In this document: one piece after another, positions 1 through 9,100 of the stretch
Numbering within the stretch: the stretch's first letter is position 1
How the letters are laid out: each line of letters starts with the position of its first letter
DNA from: Acidobacterium sp. S8
GTDB lineage: Bacteria; Acidobacteriota; Terriglobia; Terriglobales; Acidobacteriaceae
DNA length: 64,000 nucleotides
Reading direction: 5' to 3'
Assembly (NCBI RefSeq): GCF_009765985.1
Contig: NZ_LMUM01000034.1
Span: 469,508-533,507, forward strand
The notes under the pieces: model-generated
The model's database searches: none
Told to the model about the DNA's origin: nothing
Seen by the model: the letters and a program-made list of their open reading frames with translations, nothing else
Made by a program: the position numbers and the translations under genes

Positions 1-607
1 TCACGTCCAGCACCAGGCCATTCAGTCCAGCGGCAAGCTTTTTGCTCATGATGGAGGGGGCGATCAGAAAAGGGCTGTCCACCGTCGAGGTCCGGTCGCG
101 CAGCATGTAGAGAACGCGATCTGCAGGGACTAGATTTTCAGTTTGCCCCACGATGCTAACGCCAACTTTTGCGAGTACCTGCTCCATCTCGACGAGCGAG
201 AGCTGGGTACGATAGCCGGGAATGCTTTCGAGCTTATCCAGTGTGCCGCCCGTGTGGCCGAGTGCGCGGCCGCTGATCATGGGAACCACTAGTCCCGCGG
301 CAGCGGCGATCGGCGCCACGAGAAAAGAAGTTTTATCTCCGACGCCGCCGGTCGAATGCTTGTCGACTGCGAATTTTCCCAACGGTGACGGATCGAAGAC
401 TTCGCCCGAAAACTTCATGGCTGTCGTCAAGGCGTCGACTTCCGCGAGACTCAGTCCTTGCAAAAACGCGGCCATCAGCCATGCTGCAAGCTGTTCCTCG
501 GGAATGGCATCGATAGCCGCGCCTTGGGCAAGGAAGGCGATCTCGTCTGGCGTCAACTCCTGGCCGCCGCGCGTTTTTCGAATCAGATCAACCGCGTGCA
601 TCGTCAT
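1..607 (-). CDS. deoA: Pyrimidine-nucleoside (thymidine) phosphorylase, partial
   Basis: This is the N-terminal part (about 202 codons) of a nucleoside phosphorylase; the rest lies beyond the left edge. Such enzymes split thymidine or uridine with phosphate into base and (deoxy)ribose-1-phosphate in the cytoplasm. Visible family marks are the start region AVDLIRKTRGG, the phosphate-binding stretch DKHSTGGVGDKTS, and PMISGRALGHTGGTLDKLES. The chosen start is the ATG at 607-605, whose ATGA overlaps the cdd stop; an in-frame ATG at 601 is an alternative. It follows cdd in the same operon, so the pair would turn cytidine into uridine and then uracil. Thymidine versus general pyrimidine specificity cannot be told from the visible part. 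Confidence 0.93.
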   Translation of the reverse strand, partial: MTMHAVDLIRKTRGGQELTPDEIAFLAQGAAIDAIPEEQLAAWLMAAFLQGLSLAEVDALTTAMKFSGEVFDPSPLGKFAVDKHSTGGVGDKTSFLVAPIAAAAGLVVPMISGRALGHTGGTLDKLESIPGYRTQLSLVEMEQVLAKVGVSIVGQTENLVPADRVLYMLRDRTSTVDSPFLIAPSIMSKKLAAGLNGLVLDV

Positions 608-1020
608 TCTTTTTGCCAGTTGCTGAACGCGTAGGGCAGCAGTTCGTGGAATGGTTTTTGGATCATGTCGTTCGCTGCGGGAAACCAGATCACTGCGTCA
701 TGCTCGACGAATTCACTCAGCATCTGCAGGCAGGCCCCGCAGGGCGAACTGGCTGCATGGTTCAGATTTGCAATCATCACGGCGACAATTTTTCTTGTCG
801 CGCCTTCCGTTGCAATGGCCCGCACCAGTGCCGTCCGCTCGGCGCAGATCGTGAGGCTGTAGGAGATGTTTTCGACGTTGCAGCCGGTTACGACTGTGCC
901 ATCTTCGAAGAGCAGCGCTGCGCCAACGCGGAAGCCTGAGTAGGGAGCATAGGCGTTTGTGGCGGCTGCATCTGCAGCAACACGCAATCGTTCTATCGTC
1001 TCCGGTGCCAGCTCTGCCAT
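604..1020 (-). CDS. cdd: Cytidine deaminase
   Basis: A 138-residue protein of normal length for the homotetrameric cytidine deaminases, which convert (deoxy)cytidine to (deoxy)uridine. The catalytic zinc site is complete: CAERTA near residue 58 supplies one Cys and the proton-shuttling Glu, and PCGAC near residue 93 supplies the other two Cys. The N-terminal part AYAPYSGFRVGAAL and the GCNVENISYSLT stretch are typical. It is first in a two-gene minus-strand operon with the phosphorylase, overlapping it by four bases. The 78 bp to the divergent cheA start must hold both promoters. Confidence 0.97.
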   Translation of the reverse strand: MAELAPETIERLRVAADAAATNAYAPYSGFRVGAALLFEDGTVVTGCNVENISYSLTICAERTALVRAIATEGATRKIVAVMIANLNHAASSPCGACLQMLSEFVEHDAVIWFPAANDMIQKPFHELLPYAFSNWQKE

Positions 1021-1098
1021 CTATCTTGAGGCTACTGGTATTAGCAGCAGGCGGCAAGGCCAGTTCAAGTTCCCGCTCCATCGCCCGATAACACACAT

Positions 1099-3339
1099 GT
1101 GGACGAGTTAACGCGAGAATTTCTCATCGAAAGCCAGGAAGGCCTGGACCGGATGGAGCGCTGTCTGACCGAACTCGAAGAACGGCCCGGCGATCACGAG
1201 TTGCTGGCGGAAATCTTCCGGTCTGTGCATACGATCAAGGGCACGACAGGATTTCTCGGCTTCTCGCGGCTGGAATCGCTCGCACATGCCGGGGAAAATT
1301 TGCTGGGGCTCTTGCGCGATGGCAAGCTGACAGCCAATGCGGAAATTATCAGCGGTCTGCTGGCTCTGCTCGATATTCTCCGCGGGATTCTCGCTGTGAT
1401 TGAGGCGAGCGGACAAGAAGGCGAAGGCGATGATGCCGCCATGATTGAACGGCTGCAAGTTTTGCAGCAAGGCTCGGCTGGCAAGCCGGCGCAGGCTGAT
1501 CAGTCACAACAGCCTGCCAAGAAGAAAAGAATTCGTAAACCGAAAGTTAAGACAGGCGCAATCTCCGTGCAAGGCGCGGCACAGAGTGCTGCATCTCGGG
1601 AAGAAGTCAAAGCGACCGAGATATATCAGGCCGAGCCGCAAACCGCGCAGGCGCGCACCGCGGTTAATGCGGCAGAATCCACACTTCGCGTTGACGTAGA
1701 CCTGCTCAACCGAATGATGAACCTGGTGGGTGAGCTTGTGCTCACTCGCAATCAGATTCTTCAGATGGTGAGCAGCGACGCGAATCTGACGGTGCTCTCA
1801 CGCCGTCTCGATATGGTGACGGCCGATTTGCGTGAGGCGGTGATGAAGGCGCGCATGCAGCCTGTCAGCCATGTTTTTTCCAAGTTTCCACGTATGGTGC
1901 GCGATCTTGCTCAGCAGCTTAACAAGCGGGTTCGCTTGGTGATGGAAGGCCAGGAGACGGAGCTCGACAAGAGTTTGCTCGAGGCGATCAAAGATTCGCT
2001 TACGCACTCAGTCCGTAACGCCATCGACCACGGCATCGAGATGCCGCAGGCGCGCGAGACTGCCGGCAAGGATGCAGAAGGAACGCTGCGTCTGCGCGCC
2101 TACCAGGAAGGCAGCCACGTCGTGATTGAGGTCTCCGATGACGGTGGCGGCATGAAGGTTGAGCGCATTCGAGATAAGGCGCTTGAACGCAAGCTGATCA
2201 CACGTGAACGCGCCGCGCAGCTCTCTGACCGAGAATTGATGCAGTTAATCTTCCTGCCAGGTTTTTCGACTGCTGAGGCGATCACGAATGTTTCCGGCCG
2301 CGGCGTCGGCATGGATGTGGTGCGCACCAATGTCGAAAAAATCGGCGGCAAGGTGGAAATCGATAGCCGGGCCGGGAAGGGAACCACGCTGCGCCTGCGA
2401 ATTCCCCTGACGCTTGCGATTGTGCCAGCTCTGATCGTGCGTAGCCACGGACAGAGTTTCGCATTGCCGCAGGGGGCACTTTTTGAGCTGGTGCATCTGT
2501 CTGCTGAGCAGATACGTGAGCAGATGGAGTGGATGGAGGGTACAGCGCTTTATCGTTTGCGAGGCAAGCTGCTGCCGCTGGTCTTCCTTGGTTCTTTGCT
2601 GAAACAGCGCGCAGATCTCGATCCGTTGCGCGAGGTGTATATCGCGGTGCTCAATGCGGAAGGGCGCCGCTATGGGCTCGTAGTAGATGGTCTTGCCGAT
2701 CCGGAAGAGATTGTCGTCAAGCCGCTTTCGTCGGTCCTCAAGCAGATCGGTCTTTTCTCCGGTGCGACAGTACTCGGCAACGGCGAGATGGCGTTGATCC
2801 TCGACCCGGGCGCAATTGCCACTCAGGCGAATATCGGCATGGCGCTTGAAGATGACGAACCCGAGATTGTGGAAGCGAACATGAACGACGGCACAACGGA
2901 GTATCTGCTGATGCAGAACGATAAGGAATTTGCAGCTGTGCCGTTGAATCGAGTGCTGCGCATTGAACGCATTCCGTGCGCACAGATGGAGTGGCTGGGC
3001 GGCATGCCGGTTCTCCGGTTTGAGGACACTCTCCTTCCATTGCTGGCACAGAAGAATAGCCATGCCGCATTGTCTGATGAAGCGGAAATGACAGTTGTTG
3101 TCTGCCTCGATGGAGAACGTCACGTTGGCGTTGCGGTTGACCATGTTCTCGACGTCGCATCCGGCAAGCCACTGGCCGAGGCAGGCACGCAGATCGCGGC
3201 ACACGACGTAACTCTACTGAAAGACAATGTAACAAGCATCGTCAATTTGAGCCGTATTCCGGCGCTGCCCAGAGTCAATCAGCCGACCAAAGTGGTGGCG
3301 ACTACCTGGCGGGAGATCGAAGTGGGAGCACTCGTATGA
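1099..3339 (+). CDS. cheA: Chemotaxis histidine kinase CheA with two CheW-like domains
   Basis: A 746-residue cytoplasmic sensor kinase starting at GTG. Order of parts: HPt domain (about 1-110, phospho-acceptor His44 in SVHTIKGTTGFLG); a Lys/Gln/Ala-rich linker (about 115-185, including KKKRIRKPKVK) where a P2 CheY-binding domain would sit in enteric CheA but none is visible; the P3 dimerisation helices (STLRVDVDLLNRMMNLVGEL); the ATPase core with N-box HSVRNAIDHGIE, DDGGGM and GRGVGMDVV; then one CheW domain (about 440-590) and a second, more divergent CheW-like domain (about 600-735). It phosphorylates CheY and CheB. It overlaps cheW by four bases and heads a five-gene operon. No clear ribosome site precedes the GTG. 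Confidence 0.95.
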   Translation: MDELTREFLIESQEGLDRMERCLTELEERPGDHELLAEIFRSVHTIKGTTGFLGFSRLESLAHAGENLLGLLRDGKLTANAEIISGLLALLDILRGILAVIEASGQEGEGDDAAMIERLQVLQQGSAGKPAQADQSQQPAKKKRIRKPKVKTGAISVQGAAQSAASREEVKATEIYQAEPQTAQARTAVNAAESTLRVDVDLLNRMMNLVGELVLTRNQILQMVSSDANLTVLSRRLDMVTADLREAVMKARMQPVSHVFSKFPRMVRDLAQQLNKRVRLVMEGQETELDKSLLEAIKDSLTHSVRNAIDHGIEMPQARETAGKDAEGTLRLRAYQEGSHVVIEVSDDGGGMKVERIRDKALERKLITRERAAQLSDRELMQLIFLPGFSTAEAITNVSGRGVGMDVVRTNVEKIGGKVEIDSRAGKGTTLRLRIPLTLAIVPALIVRSHGQSFALPQGALFELVHLSAEQIREQMEWMEGTALYRLRGKLLPLVFLGSLLKQRADLDPLREVYIAVLNAEGRRYGLVVDGLADPEEIVVKPLSSVLKQIGLFSGATVLGNGEMALILDPGAIATQANIGMALEDDEPEIVEANMNDGTTEYLLMQNDKEFAAVPLNRVLRIERIPCAQMEWLGGMPVLRFEDTLLPLLAQKNSHAALSDEAEMTVVVCLDGERHVGVAVDHVLDVASGKPLAEAGTQIAAHDVTLLKDNVTSIVNLSRIPALPRVNQPTKVVATTWREIEVGALV

Positions 3340-3812
3340 TCACAGCGCTTTCCAGGCAAACCGCCGTCGCTGATGAAGCGATCGAAATGTGTTCGGTGCG
3401 TATTGGGCAGACGCTCTATGGCGTGCCCATCATGCGTATTCTTGAAATTCTCGGCAAGCCGGCCAAGCAGCCGGTGCCGCTGGCACCGCGCTATATCGGC
3501 GGTCTGGTGCATTACGGCGGTGAGGTATTGACGACGGTGTCGTTGCGCAGCCTGCTCGAAATGCGAGAGCACAATGCTGTCGAAGACATTCTTGTTTTTG
3601 AAGGCGTGGATGGCTATTTTGGATTGCTCGTCGATGAAGTTGACGAGGTGATGACGGTGCTGCCAACGGAATTCGAAGGGAATCCCTCCACCCTCGATGA
3701 CAGGCGCAAGGCACTTTTCGCGGGCACCTACAAGCTGAAGGATCGCCTGCTCGTAATGCTCGATCCTGAGCGTCTGGACCCGGTGCGGTTGGCCGAAACG
3801 GCGACTGCGTAG
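3336..3812 (+). CDS. cheW: Chemotaxis coupling protein CheW
   Basis: A 158-residue single CheW domain, the SH3-like adaptor that joins chemoreceptors to CheA. It has the expected order: a strand for regulated recognition (MCSVRIGQTLYGVPIMRILEI split over residues 19-39), APRYIGGLVHYGGEVLTTVSLRSLL, and the late FGLLVDEVDEVMTV motif. The start ATG overlaps the cheA stop as ATGA, which implies coupled translation. The gene product is about 20 residues shorter at the C-terminus than enteric CheW but complete in fold. Confidence 0.93.
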   Translation: MITALSRQTAVADEAIEMCSVRIGQTLYGVPIMRILEILGKPAKQPVPLAPRYIGGLVHYGGEVLTTVSLRSLLEMREHNAVEDILVFEGVDGYFGLLVDEVDEVMTVLPTEFEGNPSTLDDRRKALFAGTYKLKDRLLVMLDPERLDPVRLAETATA

Positions 3813-3831
3813 AACGAACTCAAGGGGGCGT

Positions 3832-4188
3832 ATGCGGGCGCTGATTGTCGATGACTCGCGCTACATTCGGAACTATCTCCGTTCATTGCTCGAGGCACGC
3901 GGATTCGAGTGCCTCGAAGCAGAAAACGGCCAGCTTGCTCTCGCGGCGATTCACGGCTGTGACGTTGCGCTGGTGGACGTTAACATGCCCGTGATGGGTG
4001 GCTTGGAATGTGTACGCGCGATGCGCAGCAATCCGGAACTGAGTGCACTAAGGATCATGATGGTGACCACCGAGGCAGACCATACCTTTATCGAAGCGGC
4101 CCTTGAAGCCGGAGCAGACGAATACCTGATGAAGCCATTCGACGCAGATGCATTAGTCGACAAGCTGCAGATGATCGGTATTCCCTAG
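3832..4188 (+). CDS. cheY: CheY-like single-domain response regulator
   Basis: A 118-residue stand-alone receiver domain. The acidic pocket is VDDS (Asp7, Asp8), the phospho-acceptor is Asp49 in ALVDVNMPVMGG, the switch Thr is in MMVTTEAD, and Lys101 lies in YLMKPF. There is no output domain, so it must act by binding a partner such as a motor switch or another effector. A ribosome site (AAGGGGG) lies six bases before the ATG. Position between cheW and cheB makes CheA its likely phosphodonor; in a system of this layout it could serve flagella, type IV pili or another output. Confidence 0.9.
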   Translation: MRALIVDDSRYIRNYLRSLLEARGFECLEAENGQLALAAIHGCDVALVDVNMPVMGGLECVRAMRSNPELSALRIMMVTTEADHTFIEAALEAGADEYLMKPFDADALVDKLQMIGIP

Positions 4189-4203
4189 AGAAACGGCCTC
4201 CCC

Positions 4204-5268
4204 ATGCCTGCAAATCCGATTCGCGTTCTCGTCGTTGACGACTCTCTGGTGATGCGCAGTCTGCTGCGCATGGTACTGGCCTCTGAGCCTGCCATTGAAC
4301 TGGCGGGCATGGCCTCCGATGGCGTTGCAGCGCTCGATGCGGTGCAGCGGCTGAAGCCCGACCTGGTCCTGCTGGATATAGAAATGCCACGCATGAATGG
4401 CCTTGAGGTGCTGGCCGAACTTCGTGCGCGACGAGTAGCGGCGAAAGTCATCATGTGCAGCACGCTTACCTCGCGTGGGGCGCGCATCACGCTCGAAGCC
4501 CTGGCTTCCGGTGCAACCGATTACGTGACCAAGCCAACAGCACAGAACGGCGCGGCGAATGCGGTCGCGTCGCTAAGTCGCGACCTCTTGCCGCGGATCA
4601 AGGGTCTATTTGCATCACGACAAGCTCGAACTGCGACGGTTTCTGTCGAGACTCTTTATCCGCGACGAGCTGAGATCGTCGTCGTCGGCGTCTCGACCGG
4701 CGGCCCTGTAGCGCTTGAAGCATTGCTGTCCCAGCTTCCCGCAGAGTTTCCCGTTCCCATTGTGATTGTGCAGCATATGCCACAGCTTTTTACCGCGATG
4801 CTGGCTGACCGCCTGAACCGCGAGTGCGCACTTAGAGTCATGGAGGCGGATCCCGCGATGCGCCCCGAGGCAGGCACTGTGATAATTGCGCGCGGCGACT
4901 GGCATTTGGAATTCTCACGCCTTGCCTTTGGCGCAGGTCATACCCTGTGCCTGTCACAGGCTGAGCCGGAGCATTTCTGCCGTCCCTCCATCGATCTGCT
5001 CTTTCGCTCGGCAGCCGCATTCTACGGAGACGCGGTGATCGGTGTTGTGCTCACCGGAATGGGGTCAGACGGGCTAGAAGGTTGTAAGGCTATCCGTAAA
5101 GCAGGAGGAAGAATCCTGGCGCAGGATCGCGCGTCCAGCGCCGTGTGGGGAATGCCTGGCGTGGTAGCCGAAGCGGGACTGGCGCATCGCATTCTTCCGC
5201 TGCCGGCCATTGCTGCCGAACTCCAGCGCCTTTGTCCTGCATCGATGTTGACTGCTTCAAAAGGGTAA
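4204..5268 (+). CDS. cheB: Chemotaxis response regulator protein-glutamate methylesterase CheB
   Basis: A 354-residue CheB: receiver domain (residues 1-125, Asp12/Asp13 and phospho-acceptor Asp58 in LLDIEMPRMNG) joined by a short linker to a C-terminal methylesterase/deamidase (about 155-345). The catalytic triad is visible as Ser in GVSTGGPVAL, His in VQHMPQLF, and Asp in TGMGSDG. It removes methyl groups from receptor glutamates and is activated by CheA phosphorylation. It sits just before cheR, so the adaptation pair is encoded together. The gap to cheR is six bases. Confidence 0.95.
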   Translation: MPANPIRVLVVDDSLVMRSLLRMVLASEPAIELAGMASDGVAALDAVQRLKPDLVLLDIEMPRMNGLEVLAELRARRVAAKVIMCSTLTSRGARITLEALASGATDYVTKPTAQNGAANAVASLSRDLLPRIKGLFASRQARTATVSVETLYPRRAEIVVVGVSTGGPVALEALLSQLPAEFPVPIVIVQHMPQLFTAMLADRLNRECALRVMEADPAMRPEAGTVIIARGDWHLEFSRLAFGAGHTLCLSQAEPEHFCRPSIDLLFRSAAAFYGDAVIGVVLTGMGSDGLEGCKAIRKAGGRILAQDRASSAVWGMPGVVAEAGLAHRILPLPAIAAELQRLCPASMLTASKG

Positions 5269-5274
5269 TCGCTC

Positions 5275-6093
5275 ATGCCATGCTCGCAAGCCGACTATTC
5301 TTTCCTGCGGCAGCTTCTTTCCAGCCGCTCCGACAACATCGTGGATCCGTCACGAAACGATCTCTTTGATGCGCGTCTGTACCGCGTGGCGCGATCACGC
5401 GGTATGAATGGGCTTGACGATCTGGTTGCCAGGCTGAAGATGTCGAGTGATCCGTTGCTCACCCAGGAAGTAGTCGAGGCGATGACGATCAATGAAACCA
5501 GCTTCTTTCGTGACCGTTCGCCGTTCGACTTGCTGAAGGACAAGCTGTTGCCGAGTTTGATCGAAAACCGCTCCCAGCAACAGACGCTTCGACTGTGGAG
5601 CGCCGCCTGTTCCACTGGTCAGGAAGCCTATTCGCTTGCCATGTTACTGCGGCAACATTTTCCACAGCTGGCGCAATGGAAAATCGAGATTGTTGGCACC
5701 GACATCAACGCGGAAATGGTTCGACGAGCCAGGAGCGGACGATTTCAGCGCATGGAAGTTAATCGCGGCTTACCAGCACGCTTTCTGCTTCAATACTTTG
5801 TTCGGGATGAGGAGGAATGGAAAGCAATTCCTGAGCTCCGCTCCATGTGCAGCTTTCACCAGAGAAACCTGAGCCATGCCTTCCCAGTATTGGAGAAGTA
5901 TGACGGCATTCTGATGCGCAACGTGCTGTTCTATTTTTCTGAAGCGACGCGACGGCTTATCCTGCGGCGCATGCATTCAGCCCTTTGTGCTGACGGATTT
6001 CTCCTGCTTGGAGCCAGCGAACAGGCAGGACTGCACGATCTCTGGCAGCCGGTTGTGGACGGAAGCGCCTGCTACTACAAACCGCGCATCTGA
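5275..6093 (+). CDS. cheR: Chemotaxis protein methyltransferase CheR
   Basis: A 272-residue S-adenosylmethionine-dependent methyltransferase that methylates receptor glutamates. The N-terminal helical domain contains TINETSFFRD, and the SAM-binding motif is LWSAACSTGQEAYSLAML around residues 105-122, followed by GTDINAEMVRRAR and ILMRNVLFYF. The pentapeptide-binding beta-subdomain region is present. It is the last gene of the che operon; the next gene starts 39 bp later with its own GTG. No methyl-accepting receptor is encoded in the window, so its substrate lies elsewhere. Confidence 0.94.
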   Translation: MPCSQADYSFLRQLLSSRSDNIVDPSRNDLFDARLYRVARSRGMNGLDDLVARLKMSSDPLLTQEVVEAMTINETSFFRDRSPFDLLKDKLLPSLIENRSQQQTLRLWSAACSTGQEAYSLAMLLRQHFPQLAQWKIEIVGTDINAEMVRRARSGRFQRMEVNRGLPARFLLQYFVRDEEEWKAIPELRSMCSFHQRNLSHAFPVLEKYDGILMRNVLFYFSEATRRLILRRMHSALCADGFLLLGASEQAGLHDLWQPVVDGSACYYKPRI

Positions 6094-6132
6094 TTCAGCA
6101 TTGCAGGTATTCTGCATGCTGAGGCTATTCAG

Positions 6133-9100
6133 GTGCCAAAGAAAGTAAAAGCGGTGGACGACGAGAAAGATGTCCTGGAGCTTTTTCATCCGGTCACGGC
6201 GGCATGGTTTCGTGCGGTCTTCGATAGCCCGACCGCCCCGCAACGCCTCGGATGGCCGGCGATTGCGCGGGGCGATAGCACGCTCATTCTCGCTCCCACA
6301 GGCACAGGCAAGACCCTGACAGCATTTCTCTGGTGCCTCGACCGGTTGATGCTGCATCGCCAACAAACCGAGGCCGAGGCCTGCCGCGTCATTTATATCA
6401 GTCCGCTTAAAGCGCTTGCAGTTGACGTTGAACGCAATCTGCGGTCGCCTCTCGCTGGCATTACCAACATGGCTCGCCAGCAAGGCACTCCCGTGCATCA
6501 GCCGCAGATCAGCGTGCGGACCGGCGATACCCCGCAAAAGGAGCGCAGCCGTTTCCGTCGTCATCCAGCCGAGATTTTGATCACGACCCCGGAATCGCTC
6601 TATCTGCTCCTTACCTCTGAATCAGCGGCATCGTTGCGCTCTGTCGATACCGTGATCATCGATGAAATTCACGCGCTCGTGCCGACAAAACGCGGCGCGC
6701 ATCTGGCGCTCAGCCTCGAACGTCTCGAAGCAATTACCGAAAACCGCATCCAGCGTATCGGGCTCTCCGCAACACAGCGGCCGCTTGAAGAAGTGGCGCA
6801 CTTTCTCGCAGGATGCGAGCCACGAAAAGGCAAAGCTGGCGGAAGCGCCGGTGATTTGGCTGCACTCGAAAAGGAATGGACGACGGATACCGAGTCGCAA
6901 GATGAAGCTCCAAGATTTCGCCCTGTCACGATCATCAACGCCAGTGAGCCGAAGAAACTAGAACTGCGCATTGAAGTGCCGGTCGAAGATATGGCTAAAC
7001 TCGGCCAGCAGGAAGATCTGCCAAGCGGGGCAGCCTCGCAAGGCCCGAAGCGCACTTCTATCTGGAGCGCGATTCATCCACGACTGCTTGAGATTGTTCG
7101 CGGGCGGCAGTCGACCCTCATCTTCGTTAACAACCGGCGCATCGCCGAGCGCCTGGCTGGCGCGCTCAATGAACTCGCCGGCGAGCCTATTGCGCGCGCG
7201 CATCATGGATCGCTCGCTACAGCCCAGCGCTCCGAGATTGAGGAGCAGCTCAAAGCAGGCGCGATCAAAGCGCTGGTGGCTACTTCTACGCTTGAGCTGG
7301 GGATCGACATGGGCGCAGTCGATCTCGTCATTCAGGTCGAAGCTCCCCCTTCTGTCGCCAGCGGCATGCAGCGCATTGGCCGGGCGGGACACCAAGTGGG
7401 CGCGGCGAGCGAAGGCATCATCTTCCCTAAATATCGCGCCGATCTTGTTGCTTGTGCCGCTGTCACACGTGCCATGCATGAAGGATTGGTGGAGTCGACG
7501 CGCTATCTGCGCAATCCGCTCGACGTGCTTGCACAGCAGATTGTCGCGACTGTAGCTCAGCCGCCGCGTTCTGCTATCCCAAGAAAGAAGGGGCAGCCAC
7601 CGGCGAACGCAGAAATCTCCACCGCCGATCTTTTTCGGATTGTTGCCAGTTCTGCTCCGTTCGCTTCACTTACTCGCGGAGCCTTTGACGGCGTGCTCGA
7701 CCTGCTTGCAGGCCGTTATCCGTCAGACGAATTTGCCGAGCTGCGGCCGCGCATCACCTGGGATCGCGTGCACGATATCATCACGCCGAGAGAAGGGGCG
7801 AAGAGCCTTGCAATTCTCAACGGAGGCACCATTCCAGATCGCGGCCTTTACGGCGTTTTCCTTTCCGGTACTGAAGGAAAGCCAGTACGGGTTGGTGAAC
7901 TCGATGAGGAGATGGTATTCGAAAGCCATACAGGCGAGACATTTATCCTGGGTGCGTCCACGTGGCGTATTGATGAAATCACACACGACCGAGTGCTGGT
8001 TTCGCCCGCGCCGGGCGAGCCGGGAAAGATGCCGTTCTGGCACGGAGACAGCGCAGGGCGCCCGCTTGAATTCGGTCGCCGCATAGGGCAACTTGTTCGC
8101 GAGCTGCGCGAGATGCCGCGCAACGCCGCGCTGAGCCGGCTGGTGCGCGAACATGATCTTGATCCAATTGCGGCTGAAAACCTCATCCGTTTTCTCGCCG
8201 ATCAGGAGATAGCTACTACTGCAGTTCCGGACGATCGGACCATCGTCATTGAACGCGTGCGCGATGAGCTGGGCGACTGGCGCGTCTGCGTGCTTACGCC
8301 GTTCGGTAATCGCGTGCATGCTCCCTGGGCTATGGCTATTGTCGGAAAGCTGCGCGCTGCAGGCTCGGTCGATGTAGAAACCATGTGGGCCGATGATGGA
8401 TTTGTCCTGCGTTTTCCTGACACAGAAGCTGCGCCCGATGCGGATATGCTTCTGCTTGATCCGGCGGAAGCTTCCGATCTGGTTCTCCGCCAACTTGGAT
8501 CTACGGCGCTCTTTGCCGCAAAATTTCGCGAAAGCGCCGCTCGCGCTTTGCTGCTGCCACGTCGGCGCGCACAGGGGCGCGCGCCACTGTGGCAGCAACG
8601 CAAGCGCGCATACGATTTGTTATCGGTAGCGTCACGCTACCCGGCGTTTCCTATGCTGCTTGAGGCATACCGCGAATGCGTACGCGATGTCTTCGACATG
8701 CCCGCATTTCTTGAGGTCTTACGAGCGATTGAAAAGCGCCAGATACGAGTGCATGTCGCAGATTCGCGCACGCCGTCGCCCTTCGCTTCATCGCTGCTTT
8801 TCAGCTACGTCGCAAACTATATCTACGATGGTGACGCTCCACTGGCTGAGAGACGCGCCCAGGCGCTCTCCATCGATCAGGAGCAGTTGCAGGAGCTTCT
8901 GGGAGATGCAGATCTGCGAGAGCTGCTGGATGCCGATGCCATAGGCGAGGTTGAAGAACAACTGCAGATGCTGGGTGAAAGTTACCGTGTGCGTTCGGCT
9001 GATGGCATCCATGACCTGCTGCTTCGCCTTGGCGATCTTTCGCGCGACGAACTAGCGAAGCGGCTCGCTTCGCAAGACTTGCTCTCCAGCCTCGATCGTT

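Noticed and set aside
2245-3204. A 319-codon open frame on the minus strand inside cheA
   Set aside because: Antisense to the CheA ATPase and CheW domains; high GC alone can keep this frame open, and its residue content is Gln/Arg/His-rich as in non-coding frames.
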